The position numbers and the translations under genes are program-made. Shown here piece by piece: positions 5,666 through 5,738 of a stretch of 5,738 nt of DNA. The DNA is from Deltaproteobacteria bacterium. Lineage in GTDB: Bacteria > Desulfobacterota > Desulfobacteria > C00003060 > C00003106. The stretch covers positions 1 through 5,738 of the forward strand of contig JAFDAE010000525.1 of the NCBI GenBank assembly GCA_019314005.1, written 5' to 3'. A model generated the notes under the pieces. That model was not told where the DNA came from, made no database searches, and saw only the letters and a list, made by a program, of their open reading frames with translations. Within the stretch, counting starts at the first letter, position 1, and the number at the start of each line of letters is the position of its first letter.

Positions 5666-5738
5666 TTAATTTGATACAATAATATCTAACATTTCTAAAA
5701 TTCGTTCAGAAAAATTTTCTGCATATTCTTTAACCAAC
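5666..5738 (-). CDS. C-terminal end of an upstream gene in the operon (5' part outside window)
   Basis: The minus strand is open from the window edge to TAA at 5668-5666, giving 23 residues (LVKEYAENFSERILEMLD, then IIVSN). The amphipathic, helix-like tail resembles the C-terminal end of many glycosyltransferases, but this is too short to identify. Its AT-rich composition matches the next gene, which starts 4 nt later, so the two are most likely co-transcribed. That it is coding is an inference from spacing and composition. Confidence 0.5.
   Translation of the reverse strand, partial: LVKEYAENFSERILEMLDIIVSN

Noticed and set aside
5662..5679. TTG at 5679 as the start of the 411-aa glycosyltransferase
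   Set aside because: It would overlap the upstream reading frame and adds six residues without family similarity; ATG 5661 gives a 4-nt gap and a typical N-terminus.

Overview
The window looks like part of a bacterial chromosome, probably from a Gram-negative (WecG-family glycosyltransferase, IS3-family element, ABC importer genes). The taxon cannot be fixed from sequence alone; a deltaproteobacterial or related source is a guess. No RNA gene, CRISPR array or origin was seen.

Layout. (1) Positions 1-913, plus strand: the 3' part of an ABC-importer ATPase gene and, overlapping it, the 5' two thirds of its permease gene, of the nitrate/sulfonate/taurine/thiamine-precursor class. (2) Positions 914-2141: an IS3-family insertion sequence of about 1.23 kb with its transposase genes on the minus strand. 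It ends the permease gene, and its outermost TGA serves as the stop codon. (3) Positions 2142-2481: a mostly non-coding junction with a 9-bp inverted repeat, a perfect 2 x 60-bp tandem duplication and a short acidic ORF of unknown nature. The missing part of the permease gene is not here, so the IS sits at a rearrangement boundary. (4) Positions 2482-5738, minus strand: a polysaccharide-biosynthesis operon read right to left. It holds the last codons of an upstream gene, an intact family-4-type glycosyltransferase, a second family-4-type glycosyltransferase broken by an internal deletion, and an intact WecG/TagA/CpsF-family glycosyltransferase. Gaps are 4, 23 and 9 nt.

How the genes relate. 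The glycosyltransferase genes would act one after another at the cytoplasmic face of the membrane, adding sugars to a lipid-linked O-antigen, capsule or exopolysaccharide precursor. The ABC genes belong to an unrelated uptake system that is now defunct here. The region shows decay: the ATPase has Lys in place of the catalytic Walker B Glu, the permease is truncated, the transposase has a one-base frameshift in its DDE domain, and one glycosyltransferase has lost the motif that opens its donor-binding domain. The IS keeps a textbook -1 programmed frameshift signal (T TTT TTA, 6-nt spacer, two-part hairpin).

Nothing here is convincing evidence for a new biological system. The most informative points are the frameshift cassette, the rearranged IS junction, the 60-bp duplication and the lesions. 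Several lesions are single-base events, so sequencing error has to be excluded.
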